DNA of 64,000 nt, taken from NCBI GenBank assembly GCA_008704415.1, contig VXIS01000239.1, forward strand, positions 1 to 64,000. Direction: 5' to 3'. The DNA comes from Sphaerosporella brunnea (Eukaryota; Ascomycota; Pezizomycetes; Pezizales; Pyronemataceae). The notes beneath the pieces were generated by a model that was not told the origin of the DNA, searched no databases, and saw nothing but the letters and a program-made list of their open reading frames with translations. A program made the translations under genes and the position numbers. Of the stretch, positions 53,945 through 64,000 are shown in pieces. How positions within the stretch are numbered: position 1 is the stretch's first letter; each line of letters opens with the position of its first letter.

Positions 53945-54496
53945 CCATCCTTCGTTTTTGGTTCGAATGCACGACCTGCTGCTCCGGCAACAAGCCAGTC
54001 CCCAATGCTCAGACCATCCGGACTGCAGCGGTGAGCGCGTGCGCAACGGTAAACACCAGTCGGTGGGAATGTTCGATGTTCCCTATTCCTTTCGCAGCAA
54101 AAGATCCAGTCAAGGTCCCAAAGCTGAGGCTCTCCCCAGAAATCCCGATCAAGCAGCCGATCCGAACCGAATCCCTTCCCCGCTCATGGTTTCACCGCTA
54201 TCTGCGGCGAAAGTGGACACTGGATCAGCTATGGACTCATCCAGTCCACCGGGTGAGCCGGTGTTGGCTCTCTTAGTCCGCAGCGTGCAGGCAAGTTCAG
54301 TCATCGGTCGTAAAACTCGAGCCGCTGGGTGATCAACGTCCACTGGCGGCTTGACAGCTTCGGGGATAGAATCGTTGAGGGCACTTTCCGAGTTAAAAGC
54401 GAGCTCAGACCTTCTTTTAGACATCAATACAACGATCCATCTCAGCAACAACCGCAGTCCGATAAGAATCCCGTGACCACTCGAGACGGACAGCAC
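53945..54496 (-). pseudogene. possible decayed gene, unknown product
   Basis: On the minus strand one frame reads PPVDVDHPAARVLRPMTELA and GSPGGLDESIADPVSTFAA (54149-54390). A second frame reads GFGSDRLLDRDFWGEPQLWD, LDWIFCCERNREHRTFPP and DGLSIGDWLVAGAAGRAFEP (53945-54160) to a stop. Both look like protein, and the change of frame near 54160 lacks a convincing intron, so a frameshift is likely. No family recognised. Confidence 0.3.
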
Positions 54497-54499
54497 CCT

Positions 54500-55850
54500 C
54501 AGTGCCGTCCGCTAGGCCCTGCCCATCTATCTATAGGCTTGCCTCCAGCAGCATGCCTTGCATACGACCAGTGCCATCTCATCCGGTGGCAGTATCCGAC
54601 GGAAACCTGGGTACGTGTTTCATCAACCTGAACACGATAGTGCAGTGCAGGAAGGCGGATTCCTGCCAGAGGGAGCGGCGCAAAAATTGTTGCACAGGAT
54701 ACAGTGCAAGCTCCTGCAACATACCACGTCCACAGACACCGTTAACTCCACACAAACGGGCTCTATAGCGGCCGAATAGGCCGATGTTCGATGCAACAAA
54801 CAAACCATTCACCATCACCGGCGAGTCGGCACGCCCCAAAACAGCCGCGGCAGCGACGCCAGCAGGGCATCAAAAAGGTAGCTGGAAGATGCGGCCAGAT
54901 ACACACCGTCAAGAATCACCAAAAAACACGCGCGAATCGGACTCGCCAAACATGCGATGTCACTCGACTGTGATGCCACACAGAGCCTGCATTGGGACAC
55001 GAAAGCAGAAACGAGCACCAGCAAGCACACAGAGAGGCGATACCCGATGTGACCGAGCCACAAAGCGACGTGTGGTCCAAGCAGCTATTCAACCAATGTC
55101 AGGCTGCACACAAGGTGCTTGGCGTCCTACAGCACAAAGACGTCAAGTACGAACGGGAAGAGTTCACACTTCTTCTTCCAGCGTATATATACGTTGAAGT
55201 TTTTTGAGGAAAGCGGACCCGGCCACTTTGTGTTACAGCGCAACGCTGAATATCTTTTCGTTCATGCATGCGTTTTTCGTCGCTTGCGATGGTACCTTTT
55301 ACCAAAGTCCAAATTCCGTCAATCCCTCTTGTTGCGCCGCGCGCTCCGGATCATAGTGTATCACTCGGTCAAGCCATTGCTCGCTTAACAAAAAAACCCA
55401 CATAATTTATGTGGGAGCTTTCATTTTGCATACCGATGGAAAAGCCTAGTAAACCCGAGAAGGTGGTTTTGCATGGGTAGGTACGCAAGCCACAGCCTGC
55501 GACCCCTTGTCAGACGCACCGTCACGCATCCTCACTCGCCACCGCTTCTCGCACCGCCTACTACTTACCCAGGAGGGGCAGTCACCACTCGGCTCGGCTC
55601 GGCTCGGCTGTGTTGCTTGCTTGCTTGCTTGTTTGCTTGCTTGCCGAGATGATAATCACCCACTCTCACTCTCACTCTCGCTCTCTCCGCGGGAAAAAAA
55701 CTCTTTTTTTTTTTGTTTTTTTTTGTTAGTTTTGCAAACAATTAAGGCGACCCGGTTATCTTCTATCAATCGCAACCGCACAACCAAAAAACAACCAAAA
55801 AAACAACCAAAAAAACAACCAAAGAAACCCCCTCAAACCCATCCTGCCCT
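54500..55850. other. no confident gene; simple repeats near 55590-55730
   Basis: ctcggctcggctcgg (about 55590), a gcttgcttgcttgc tract (55613-55642), a tctcactctcactctc tract and a T-rich stretch (55704-55725) occur here. The last part is the 3-prime flank of the RTA1-like gene. Confidence 0.5.
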
Positions 55851-55858
55851 TGCCCGCA

Positions 55859-56763
55859 TCAAGCACCGCGCCCCTCCAGCTCCACGCCGCGGCCCACCGC
55901 CTCCTCCTCCTCCTCCGCCACCGCCTTGCCCCGCCCCGGCACCACCTTCGCCGGGTGCACGACGTTGAACAGCACCATGACCAGCAGCATCAGCGTGGCG
56001 TCGAGCAGGTACAGCCACACCTCGGTGCGCATCAGGTAGCCGCTCTCGCCCTGCACGTACTCGACGACGCGGAAGATGCTGCGCTCCAGGATCAGCGCGC
56101 TGGCCACGTACAGCGCCTTCAGCAGCCGGCGCCAGCCGGGGACCTCGACGATCGCCGCCGTGCCCGCCCGGTTCACGCGCACGTGCACCACCACCGCGAC
56201 CACCACGAACAGCGAGAAGAAGAGGATCTGCGCGAAGAGGCCGACCAGGATCACGCGCTGGCCCAGCCGCGCCCCCGACGCGGAGCCGCCGCCCATCATC
56301 CCGCCGCCCGCGCCCTGCAGCAGGAACGACATCACGTCGCCGCACACGAAGAGCTTGGTCAGCCAGCGCGTCGAGATCGGCGAGTAGCTGGTCGCGTTGA
56401 TCCGCGTGATCAGCCGCCCGAGGATCATGTAGATGGACGCCGCGAACAGCGCCGGCGCTATCAGCAGCAGCAGCGCTTGCACGATGTACGGCGGCAGCGA
56501 GCTTTGGTTCGAGTGGCCCATGATGCGGGCGACGTAGCCGATCGCTTCCACTGTGGTTTTGGTGGTCAGTTAAGCTGGGGGAGGAGGAGGGGGAGGAGGA
56601 GCTGCGTACTCGTGCCGCCGACAACCATCGGCAGGAAATACCACGTCCGTGTCCGCACCAGCTGGTACAGGTGGAAAAACGTCGTGATGGCGAACAGCAC
56701 CGCGAAGATGAGCGCCGCCGCAAGCGACGGGATGTAGTGGTAGTATGCTTCGCCGTTGGCCAT
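55859..56763 (-). CDS. RTA1-like seven-transmembrane protein
   Basis: Exons are 56610-56763 and 55859-56550, with a 59-nt intron (GTACGC donor, TTAACTGAC branch, CACAG acceptor). The codon for Met52 is split, and the total is 281 aa. Start: MANGEAYYHYIPSLAAALIF. The RTA1 signature is present: FHLYQLVRTRTWYFLPMVVG then GTMEAIGYVARIMGH. Further helices follow: LPPYIVQALLLLIAPALFAA, KLFVCGDVMSFLLQGAGGGM, ILVGLFAQILFFSLFVVVAV, LKALYVASALILERSIFRVV and WLYLLDATLMLLVMVLFNVV with HP. The family (yeast RTA1, RSB1) is tied to resistance to sterol-targeting drugs and export of sphingoid bases, at plasma or vacuolar membranes. Length and helix number are typical. The Gly-rich loop and Glu-rich tail vary in the family. 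It lies 1 kb downstream of the Zn2Cys6 gene stop, same strand. Confidence 0.9.
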
Positions 56764-56764
56764 T

Positions 56765-57053
56765 GCTGTTGTATTGTGTGGTGTTGTGTGGTGTTGTGTG
56801 GTGTTGTGTGGTCTTGTATGGTCTTGTAGGGTCTTGTAGGGTCTCGTCTCGTCCTGTGTCGTCCTGTATCGTGTTGTATCGTCCTGTATGGTGATTCCCT
56901 TCCTCTTTATCTACCCTCTGATTCTTCCCATTCTGTATATACAAAACCCACGCCGTCGTATTCGCTCATCCGCGACAAACGCCGCGGCTTGGCTGGCTGC
57001 GCCACTCAACCCGCTCGCTCATGCACGTCAGCACTAGCTCGCTCGCTCGCGGA

Positions 57054-57118
<65 letters not shown>

Positions 57119-57785
57119 CTGCTGTGCTGGTGAACAGCACACCCCTAACCCTCCCATCGCTCCGGCACCTTTCCTCGGATCGATCTGCTCCCGAAGGCCA
57201 GTTCGTAGAGATCAAGAGCGAGCGGCTCGGCAGGTTTTTCATTTTTGACCCACCCGGCCTTTTGCTCGAAGCTCGTGAAGGCAAGACCGGTGATGCAAGA
57301 GTCAGGGGCCGCGAAGGGTTAGGGTGACCGAACATTGTTGCCGTTGACTGGCCAGTGCTAACCCTAAGACAATAGCCGCGCCTTGAGCTTAATCGATGAG
57401 CGACGACGATGAGCGACGGGTTGGTCTAGATGCCTGCCTTAGCTCATCAGCGTAGGCGCAGCCGTAGAGCAGCAGTCCTACACGCGTTAAATCGCTCGGC
57501 TCAACGTCCTCCCGGCATCAACAGACGCGTACCCGTACGTAGGCACGCCGGGTGACAGCAGTTCCGTTCTCAAAATAGCCGAAATCTAAGCTTCACTTCG
57601 CCCCGGACTCGTCATCACCCTATCTCGTTCATTACCCGTATATCGTCTCGGCAAAAAAGAATTCCACAAGGAGAAATCCGCAAAGGAACAAAAAAAGTAA
57701 AAAAGCAAAAAAGTAAAAAAGCGAAAAAGCGAAAAAAGCGAAAAAAGCAAAAAAAGCAAAAAACAACACCGCAACTCCCTCCGTC
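56765..57785. other. promoter region of the RTA1-like gene; simple repeats; 3-prime flank of the regulator
   Basis: A tgtgtggtgt-type pentamer/decamer repeat lies at 56774-56815, with related gtcttgta words to 56890. A TATA-like TGTATATACA sits at about 56934-56943. An (ATTG)n tract of about 16 units spans 57056-57118. An AAAAAGCG-type repeat lies at 57690-57765. No gene seen. Confidence 0.55.
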
Positions 57786-57787
57786 AC

Positions 57788-60339
57788 TCATCCCCCCGCA
57801 GGCGCCAACAACACCTCCAGCAAGTCCATCCCGCCAACGTCGACTCCCATAGTCCCCTGCGTCACCCCCTCGAACCCGAGTATCGGATCCAAAGGCAACG
57901 CCAGCCAATCCTCACTGCCCCACTGATTCCACTCGTATGCACCTCCCCCAGCGCCGCTGTTGTCGGTCTCCATTGCTTCGCCAGCGTTGGCTCCTTCCGC
58001 GGGTGTCCAGACGTAATTATTTTCTCCTGCTGCTGCTCCTTCCTGTTGTTCCTGCTGCTGGCCCATCTTGACGAAGCTGACGCGTACGCGGCCGACTAGG
58101 CCCTCCAGTAGATCCGCAAAGCGCAGGGCAAGGTGGACGTCATCCACCGCCGCATTCCTGAGAGCGGAACACGTCGCCACCATCAACTCCAAACTCCGCT
58201 CCACCTCGACGTCCTTGGCGCCGAGCGAAAATGTCTTGAGGAGAAACATCGCCGCGGACAGGATACGGAGGTAAATGCGAACCGGCGCGTGCGTGAGGTA
58301 GCCGGCGGGGAACATGGTTTCCGTGACGGTGGACAGCAGGCTTCGCGACGCCGACACGACCTCCGAGATGAAGCCGGCGTCGGCGGGGGACAGCGAAGGC
58401 GTGGCCTGTCCGGAGGCGGAGGAGCGGTCGATGACGGCCTGCAATGCGAGCGAGTTGATGTAGAAGCGGACGTGTTCGTATTCCATCGAGAGTATGGCAG
58501 CCACCGGCAACGGCAGGCGAAGAGCTTCGAAGCTTTCTTTCCACGCGCGCAGTCGGGGGCGGAAGAATTCCAACAGCGCCACGTACTGCCCGCTGCGCAT
58601 GATCTGCCGAGTTTGCTGGCGGCTGGGAAAGAGGAGTTCGCTCGATTTCGACATGAGCAGGGTCAAGTCCAGCCACGACCCGAACACGGCCGTCTGCAGA
58701 GTATCCGCGTCGTGCCATCCCCCGGGCGTCGGCGCGGGCGTGGCCAGCGAACCGGGAATCATAGGGGTCCACCCGAGTCTCGAGGCGAGCTGCAGAACGT
58801 AGACGAGAAGGATGTTCCTCAGTCTCGGAGGCGGCGAGAGCGAAGAGTCGAAAACGTTCAACTCGTATGCCAGCGCCAGCGCGTTGCCGAGCAGCATCCA
58901 CGCCATTCGATCGCTGCGGTACGCCGGTTCGAGGATGTTGGAGATCTTGTCGCCCAACCCTTCGACCACGCGTGCGCTGGGCTTCGGTGGGCTGGTGGGA
59001 GAGCAATCGTCGTCGTCGTCGTCGTCGTCGCTGCAGAGGTCGATACCCCAATCGCTCTCGTCGACGTCCATCGGGAAGTGCAAGCCGCGGACGTGCCATT
59101 CGGTCAGGATGAGCAGACCCTGCACCGTGCCGATCGTGCGCAGTCCGCGGCCAGTCTTGGATGGATCCGAGAACGACTGCGTTGGCCGCGGCACGCCGAG
59201 CCCGCCCCAGCCGCCGCCCCACATCAGCCGCTCGAACGCCTTCCGAACCTCGCGCCACAGCATGTCGTGGATCGCGAAGCTCCTGCTGGCACTGCCGGGG
59301 CCGGGGAGTTTCATGTAACGGCTCGCCACCGTCAGGATCGCGGCGGCGAGGAAGGGTTCGCGTTTCAAGAGGAGGTGGTGATACCGCGGGTGGGATACGT
59401 GCAGCAAAGTCGGATTCGAAAGTGCCGGGGAGAGCGGGTGCAGGTTGGCGTGGAAGTACTCGACGTACTCGATGGCTTCCCGCGCCGTGAACCAACCAGC
59501 CTTGACGAAGCGGAATTTGTTCCACGCTCTCATCGCCTTCTCGATTCCATTGTCGATCGGCGGCACGGCAGTCTTGGGGGATATCACAGAGCTCTTCCTC
59601 GCGTGCGAAGAGGCGTGGCTGCTGCCGCCTTCCGCGGCGGTGGAAGCGAAGCGCACGCTCGACTGTCCCCAGCGAAGAGGCTGCACCGGCGAGCGGTGCT
59701 GAGAGTGCGGCGATGCGGGATGCGCCTCCGCGTCATCATCGCCGTCCGCCGTCGGAGACCGGCTCTCATTCGTCAGTGCTGGCTCCATCGGCGTGTCTTT
59801 CCCAGCCGCCTCGATCAGCGTCAACAGCGCCTCGTGCGAGTTGTACACCTCGGTCTGCAGCAAAGTCTCGGTGGTCGAAGCCTCGTGGGCGGCGGGTTCA
59901 GGCGGGGGAGGAGGAGGAGGAGGAGGGGGGGGCTGTCGGGAAAGGGCGGGATCGATAGGGCCGTAAGTGGGATGGCGGAAGGCAGGAGGGACCTCGGCGG
60001 ACGTCGAGCGAAAGCGAGGATCGCTCAGGGTACGAGCGCGTTTGGCATCAAACTCCCCGACGCTGGCCGACTTGACGCCCCTGCCACGCCCTAGGCCGGG
60101 CAGGATGTCGGTCGAGGGAGTACGTTTCCGTCGCGTGGCCGAGAAGAAGCATTCCTACTTGCGCGACTCAGTCAGTGGGGTCAGCGTGCGGTGGGAGAGG
60201 GAGTGGCAGAGGGCTGTAGAATCGAGGCGGGGCAGCACACACTTTCGATTCTCTTCGACAGCGAACGCAGGGAGGGTCGTGTGGGGCCTCAACCGAGCCC
60301 AAGTCGCAGCGCACCTTTCGCTGGCGGCAGGGGATGCAT
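57788..60339 (-). CDS. Zn2Cys6 fungal-specific transcription factor, N-terminus unresolved
   Basis: Exon 57788-60154 is joined in phase to exon 60243-60339 by an 88-nt intron (GTGTGT donor, AGTAG acceptor). The upstream exon holds [18 protein letters not shown] and RRESK; the downstream exon begins [16 protein letters not shown]. Together they form C-x2-C-x6-C...C-x2-C...C, the Zn2Cys6 DNA-binding cluster, split by the intron just before its last cysteine. A polyproline linker follows. Then comes the middle homology region ([53 protein letters not shown]), as in ARG81/WAR1-type regulators. The C-terminus is Glu/Gly/Trp-rich and may activate. The start codon is unclear: an exon 60572-60659 (MSFNLPPPPPPTQQQQ) is attractive but does not join in phase by the sites I see. 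Nuclear regulator; target genes unknown. Confidence 0.85.
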
Positions 60340-61555
60340 CTGGGGGGTGGGGTCAGACAACGGGACGCGAGAGAGAGATGGAGAGAGAGATGGAGAGAGA
60401 GATGGCGAGACTGACGCTTGATAGGTGCGTTTGTGGACGGGTTGCGGCGGCGGCGGCAGGCGAGGGGTCTGAGACGCAGCTGGGGGGGTGGTGGTGGAGG
60501 GGGGGGTGGGGCAAGCAGCTGTGCGCGTCAGACACGAGGGCCGAGGGGGACAGTGACGGGAGGCTGCATACCTGGCGGAAGGGTAGAATCGGATGGAGGG
60601 GGCTGCTGGGGCTGCTGCTGCTGGGTTGGGGGCGGCGGGGGCGGCAGGTTGAACGACATGGGACGGGGTGGGTTGTCTCGGTGTGGATCGAGTTCGTAAT
60701 CAGACGCAACAGGCCATGTGGGGGGGGGGGGGGTGGGGCAGTGGCGGCTGTCTCGCCTGTCGCTTTTGGCAGCGTGTATTATTTGTCGGCGTTTAAATCG
60801 CGTGTGGGGGGCGTGGCGGTTAACGTTGCTGGCTGGCTGGCTGGCTGGCTGGCTTGCTTGCTTGCTTTTCGTGGGCTTCGTGGGAGTCGACAGAGTCTCA
60901 AACTGCGGACGATCGCGCGCTTTGTAACGGAAATGACAGGTCTCCGCCGGATTGCTGCGGTCCGGCGGCGGGCCTGGCGCTACGCGCGTGATGCGTGGCC
61001 GCGGGCACGGCTGCCGGCCGAGAGCAGCGCAGCTGATCTGCTGCGCCGGATGCGGCAGGTGCTGCCGGCTGCGCGAGCTGGTGTGCGGCGTGCGCGTGGC
61101 AGCCAGTGCTGGATGCGGCGCGGGGCTGCTGCGATTGGCTGGCCGGGCAGCAGGAACGACGACCGTTCGGTTTCGCTGAAACCGCGGTCAAGCGTTTCCG
61201 TCCGTCGATTTCGGTCCGTGCGCCTCCGATCAAGCTTTGCGGCGGGGTAGCGCTGCCGATCGCCATGACGAGGCGCTGACGACACCCTGGCTGGGCTTCT
61301 CCGCGGCCGTTGCGGTGGCGCTTGGCTGGGTGTGGCGCCGCGTGTGGCTGGAAATGTGTGCGTGATAAGTCGAGTCACGGCTTGTGATTACGCGCAAAAA
61401 TGCACAGAATCAGATGCGGTAGAGATAGATCGTGTATGAGAAGTATATATACCCGCAGTCTACCTCGCGTTGCACTCTTCCCCCCGAATGAAGTGACTTC
61501 GTGTGACGCACCGGAGCAGCGGAGCCTCAACGCGTCCCTCCTCCCAGCTCTCTCC
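60340..61555. promoter_or_regulatory. divergent upstream region between the Zn2Cys6 gene and the EBP-like gene
   Basis: About 0.9-1.2 kb separates the two divergently transcribed starts. On the EBP side a TATA-like AGTATATATA lies at 61442-61451, about 105 bp before the ATG. Simple repeats (gagagagatg units at 60371-60408, ctggctggctggctgg at 60830-60860) and a run of 13 G at 60720-60732 are present. Paired CGG triplets spaced variably are frequent in this GC-rich stretch, but I cannot single out a regulator site. Confidence 0.4.
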
Positions 61556-62283
61556 ATGGCCCACCCCTACTACCCGCCAACGCTCTCGCTCCCCCACTAC
61601 GCCCCCCCCTCCCATGCCGTCTCCACGCTCCTCCTCGGGATGGCCCTCCTCAGCGCCGCCGCGCTCGCGCTCGCCTGGCACGTGATGACGCGGCTGAACC
61701 CGACGCTCTCGCGCCGCGCGAAAGCCGCCGCCGCGTGGTTCCTCTTCTCGGGGCTGCTGCACGTGCACTTCGAAGGGTACTACGTCAAGCACCGCGCGAC
61801 GCTGGCGGCGCGGCGGGACTTCGCCGCCGACCTGTGGAAGGAGTACGCGAAGAGCGACAGCCGCTATCTGGCGCGTGACAGCTTTGTGGTCGCGATCGAG
61901 GGGTTGACGGTGGTACGTTTCGCCCGGCTTGCGCTGCTCGATGCGGCTTTCCGATAACGCTGTTGCCCTAGATCTTTCTCGGCCCTCTCTGCCTGCTCAC
62001 CTTCCTGGCCATCGTCCTCGGTTCTCGGAAGCAACACCCGGCGAGACTGTTGGCGTGCTGCTGCCACCTCTACGGGTGCGCGCTGTATTTTGTGACCGCG
62101 ACGCTCGACGGCAATCGCCACTGCCGCCCCGAGCCGCTGTACTTCTGGGGCTACTATGTGGCCTGCAACCTGCCGTGGATCGTCGTGCCGGCGTTGTTGG
62201 GCTGGCGCAGCGTCAAGGCCATCGAGAGGGAATTCGAGGGGCGCGGCAGGAGGATTGCGAGGGGCAGCAAGCGGAAGGCTTGA
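61556..62283 (+). CDS. EBP-type (EXPERA domain) sterol delta8-delta7 isomerase-like protein
   Basis: Exons 61556-61912 and 61972-62283 are joined in phase 0 across a 59-nt intron (GTACGT donor, ATAAC branch, CCTAG acceptor); 222 aa. I chose the ATG at 61556 (MAHPYYPPTLSLPHY) because the frame upstream is not conserved in character. Membrane segments: AVSTLLLGMALLSAAALALA, WFLFSGLLHVHFEGYYV, IFLGPLCLLTFLAIVLGS, LYGCALYFVTATL and YFWGYYVACNLPWIVVPALL. Residues corresponding to those needed in human EBP are present: the glutamate in HFEGYY, the glutamate in VAIEGLT, and Asn/Trp in CNLPW. EBP proteins shift the sterol delta8 double bond to delta7 in the ER. Ascomycetes normally use ERG2 for that step, so this may be a paralogous function. 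The Lys/Arg-rich tail (RRIARGSKRKA) could be an ER signal. Confidence 0.85.
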
Positions 62284-62289
62284 TGCCCG

Positions 62290-64000
62290 GTTGATGGAAA
62301 TAGACTGGCGGGATGAGGCTCGCGCATATGTCGGGATCGGGCTCTGTTGTGTAAATCGCGGTAAAGCGGACGGCGAGTACGGCTGTTTGTTTGTTTTTCC
62401 CACGTAGCTACTTCCATGTATATACATATGTGTGCAGCAACGATCCCACCAGGCCTGCGTATCCATCCCATCCGGCATCGCCGCTGTTGTGGCTTCTACG
62501 TGTTCCTCTGTTCCTTCCTTCTCGGCAACCGAATCGGGTAGGATACATGCATCGGTTGAACTGTGGCACGCATGCTACGCCACCTGTGGCTCGCCGGTGT
62601 ATAGCTGACTCGAACAGACAGACTAGGTTGAACCGTCCGTCCAAGGCTGGCCTGGCCATTCAGACGGTCGGAACCCTAACCCGGGACCACTTCTGCTGGT
62701 GGAGCTCAGCTCTTGCTCGGTCGGATGAGGACAGAGAGTACTGGAAGACAACAAGCGAATTTTTTTTTTTTTTTCTCTCTCACTCTCTCACTCAGAATCC
62801 ACCGACCTGCTGGTGGTGACGGGTGTTTCACCACACAAAATCCTCTTGTTTGCTTGCCTGCATGCTACTTTGTGCTGCTGCTCTACCGGCAAAGCGGATA
62901 CCAGGAACGCCCGTGTCTCTGGCATCGAATCCGGCGGGTTCGACGCTTGGTGACGGCGAATCTTTGCGCGGATAGAAGCCTTCTTCGAAAATCCGAGTGT
63001 GGCGAGTACTGGTGGCATCGCCTTAGGCTTGGTCAAGTGCAGGGACCGGTGTATACAATTCAGGCGATGGTAACGTTCGTACGGAATCGAGGCTGTAGTG
63101 GGAGCGGTGGTTTTCATTGCAATTGGAAAGTTAATACCCGCAGAAAACCCTTATGGTGCAGGCAGCTATAGACCTCGCTCGTCGTTGCACGGATGTTTTC
63201 GTCGGAAAGTAGGAAGCGGGCACGGTGTAGATGGTGGTCAAAGGGTACGAAGTGGTGGGGACCAAAGTTCAGAGCGAACGCTGGGGCTAAGTGGACCGTG
63301 AACCCAATAGTCAATTTATGGCCCATCTGCACCTGGCTCTCGCTGTGAAACCCGCCGGTGACTGGTATAGACCCGCCCGCGCTCTGTACTCCTCGTCTCC
63401 AAAGGCGGCGCCTTCCCTATATGCCTGGATATACGCTGAGTTCGTCGCCAGCACTTGAAAATAAGCGATGGCTTTACAGACTCCAGAGCTTCTGGGACCG
63501 CTTCCTTAAGACCTGATGATTCCGGCAATTAGCTGAGCATCATGGCATTATCGGCCCGAAGCCTGCCTGAGCTGAGGATTAAATACCAGCGAGAGCGTAG
63601 TTGCAGTGCTTTCGAGCATAGTGCTTGCACGCGCCCCAGTAATATTCAATCCAGTTAAGTTCACAGTGGAACTTAGGATAGAACATTACAAGATGCCCCC
63701 CGCATCCTCAACAATCTCTTCAATGAGGCTGCGCTGACCTTTAAAGTCAGGCTGCGCCGAGAGGATGGCTGCTGCGCAACAGGTGCCACCCTCGAGCCCA
63801 TCAGCACAGACGGGGTTTTTGATCCTCTTGGGCTTTTGACCGGGAGTGCTGCCGCAGTCCTAAGGGGAAAAACATCAGCGGTGGTCTCTTCAGCGGGGTG
63901 GTCTCTTCAGCGGGGTAGACTCAGAGATTCACCATCGCCGCCGAGAGAGTCACCATGGTTGAGACGCCTGCGCTTCTTCCGGGCGCCGCCAATGGCACCA
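62290..64000. other. no confident gene
   Basis: A T run at 62760-62774 and the phrase gggtggtctcttcagc repeated at about 63880-63912 were noted. Frames at 62391-63528 overlap on both strands without motifs. Confidence 0.4.

Noticed and set aside
55850..56737. 295-aa plus-strand His/Arg-rich frame
   Set aside because: Complement of the RTA1-like gene, which has membrane helices and correct splice phase.
58133..60094. 653-aa plus-strand open frame
   Set aside because: Shadow of the Zn2Cys6 gene; rich in Arg/Gly/Val as expected of the complement of a GC-rich coding strand.
60952..61179. cysteine cluster CCAGCGRCCRLRELVC on the plus strand
   Set aside because: Looks superficially like a zinc cluster but does not fit Zn2Cys6 spacing; the true cluster is on the minus strand at 60150-60340.

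Overview
The window looks like nuclear DNA from a filamentous ascomycete (Pezizomycotina). The reasons are short GT-AG introns of about 43-115 nt with CTRAC/CTAAC branch points, and families typical of that group: a DUF3433 membrane protein, an RTA1-like protein, a Zn2Cys6 regulator, a CorA-like transporter protein and an ankyrin protein with the fungal STAND-type N-terminal domain. It is gene-poor and repeat-rich. About a dozen genes can be modelled with intron phases that close exactly; much of the rest is transposon debris, MITE-like elements and low-complexity DNA. Genus cannot be told from the sequence alone.

Layout. 0-2.5 kb: a decayed, tandemly duplicated minus-strand gene that runs off the left edge, then minisatellites. 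2.5-8.2 kb: no confident gene. 8.2-10.7 kb: a divergent protein kinase and a two-exon tail-anchored-looking protein. 11.8 kb: DDE transposase remnant. 13.3 kb: a very small spliced gene behind a TATA box. 14.4-16.5 kb: CorA-like gene. 17.9-20.2 kb: a partial membrane gene and two tandem two-TM paralogues sharing a 19-nt first exon. 20.3-23 kb: a hAT-like element, an unknown 210-aa gene, a tRNA-Lys pseudogene and a TA-flanked MITE. 25.4-28.2 kb: DUF3433 gene with a 30-nt intron. 28.95 kb: intact tRNA-Lys(CTT). 30.6 kb: LINE remnant. 32.0-34.7 kb: ankyrin protein with near-identical repeats. 35.2-36.9 kb: a 1.7-kb long-TIR element with another repeat family inside. 37.5-39.8 kb: a protein with three unusual zinc-knuckle-like modules. 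41 kb: hAT transposase tail. 42.9 and 45.9 kb: two secreted cysteine proteins, one an effector-like 72-mer. 47.9-53.3 kb: LINE tails, a dispersed repeat family and a nested MITE.

The right end (55.9-62.3 kb) is the best gene cluster: an RTA1-like membrane protein, a Zn2Cys6 transcription factor and, divergently transcribed from the factor, an EBP-type (EXPERA) sterol-isomerase-like protein. Both membrane families are linked to lipids or sterols, so a small lipid/sterol-response module under the neighbouring regulator is a reasonable but untested inference.

Most interesting for follow-up: the zinc-module protein, the tandem micro-exon paralogues, the 72-aa cysteine protein, the homogenised ankyrin array, the 30-nt intron and the nested mobile elements.
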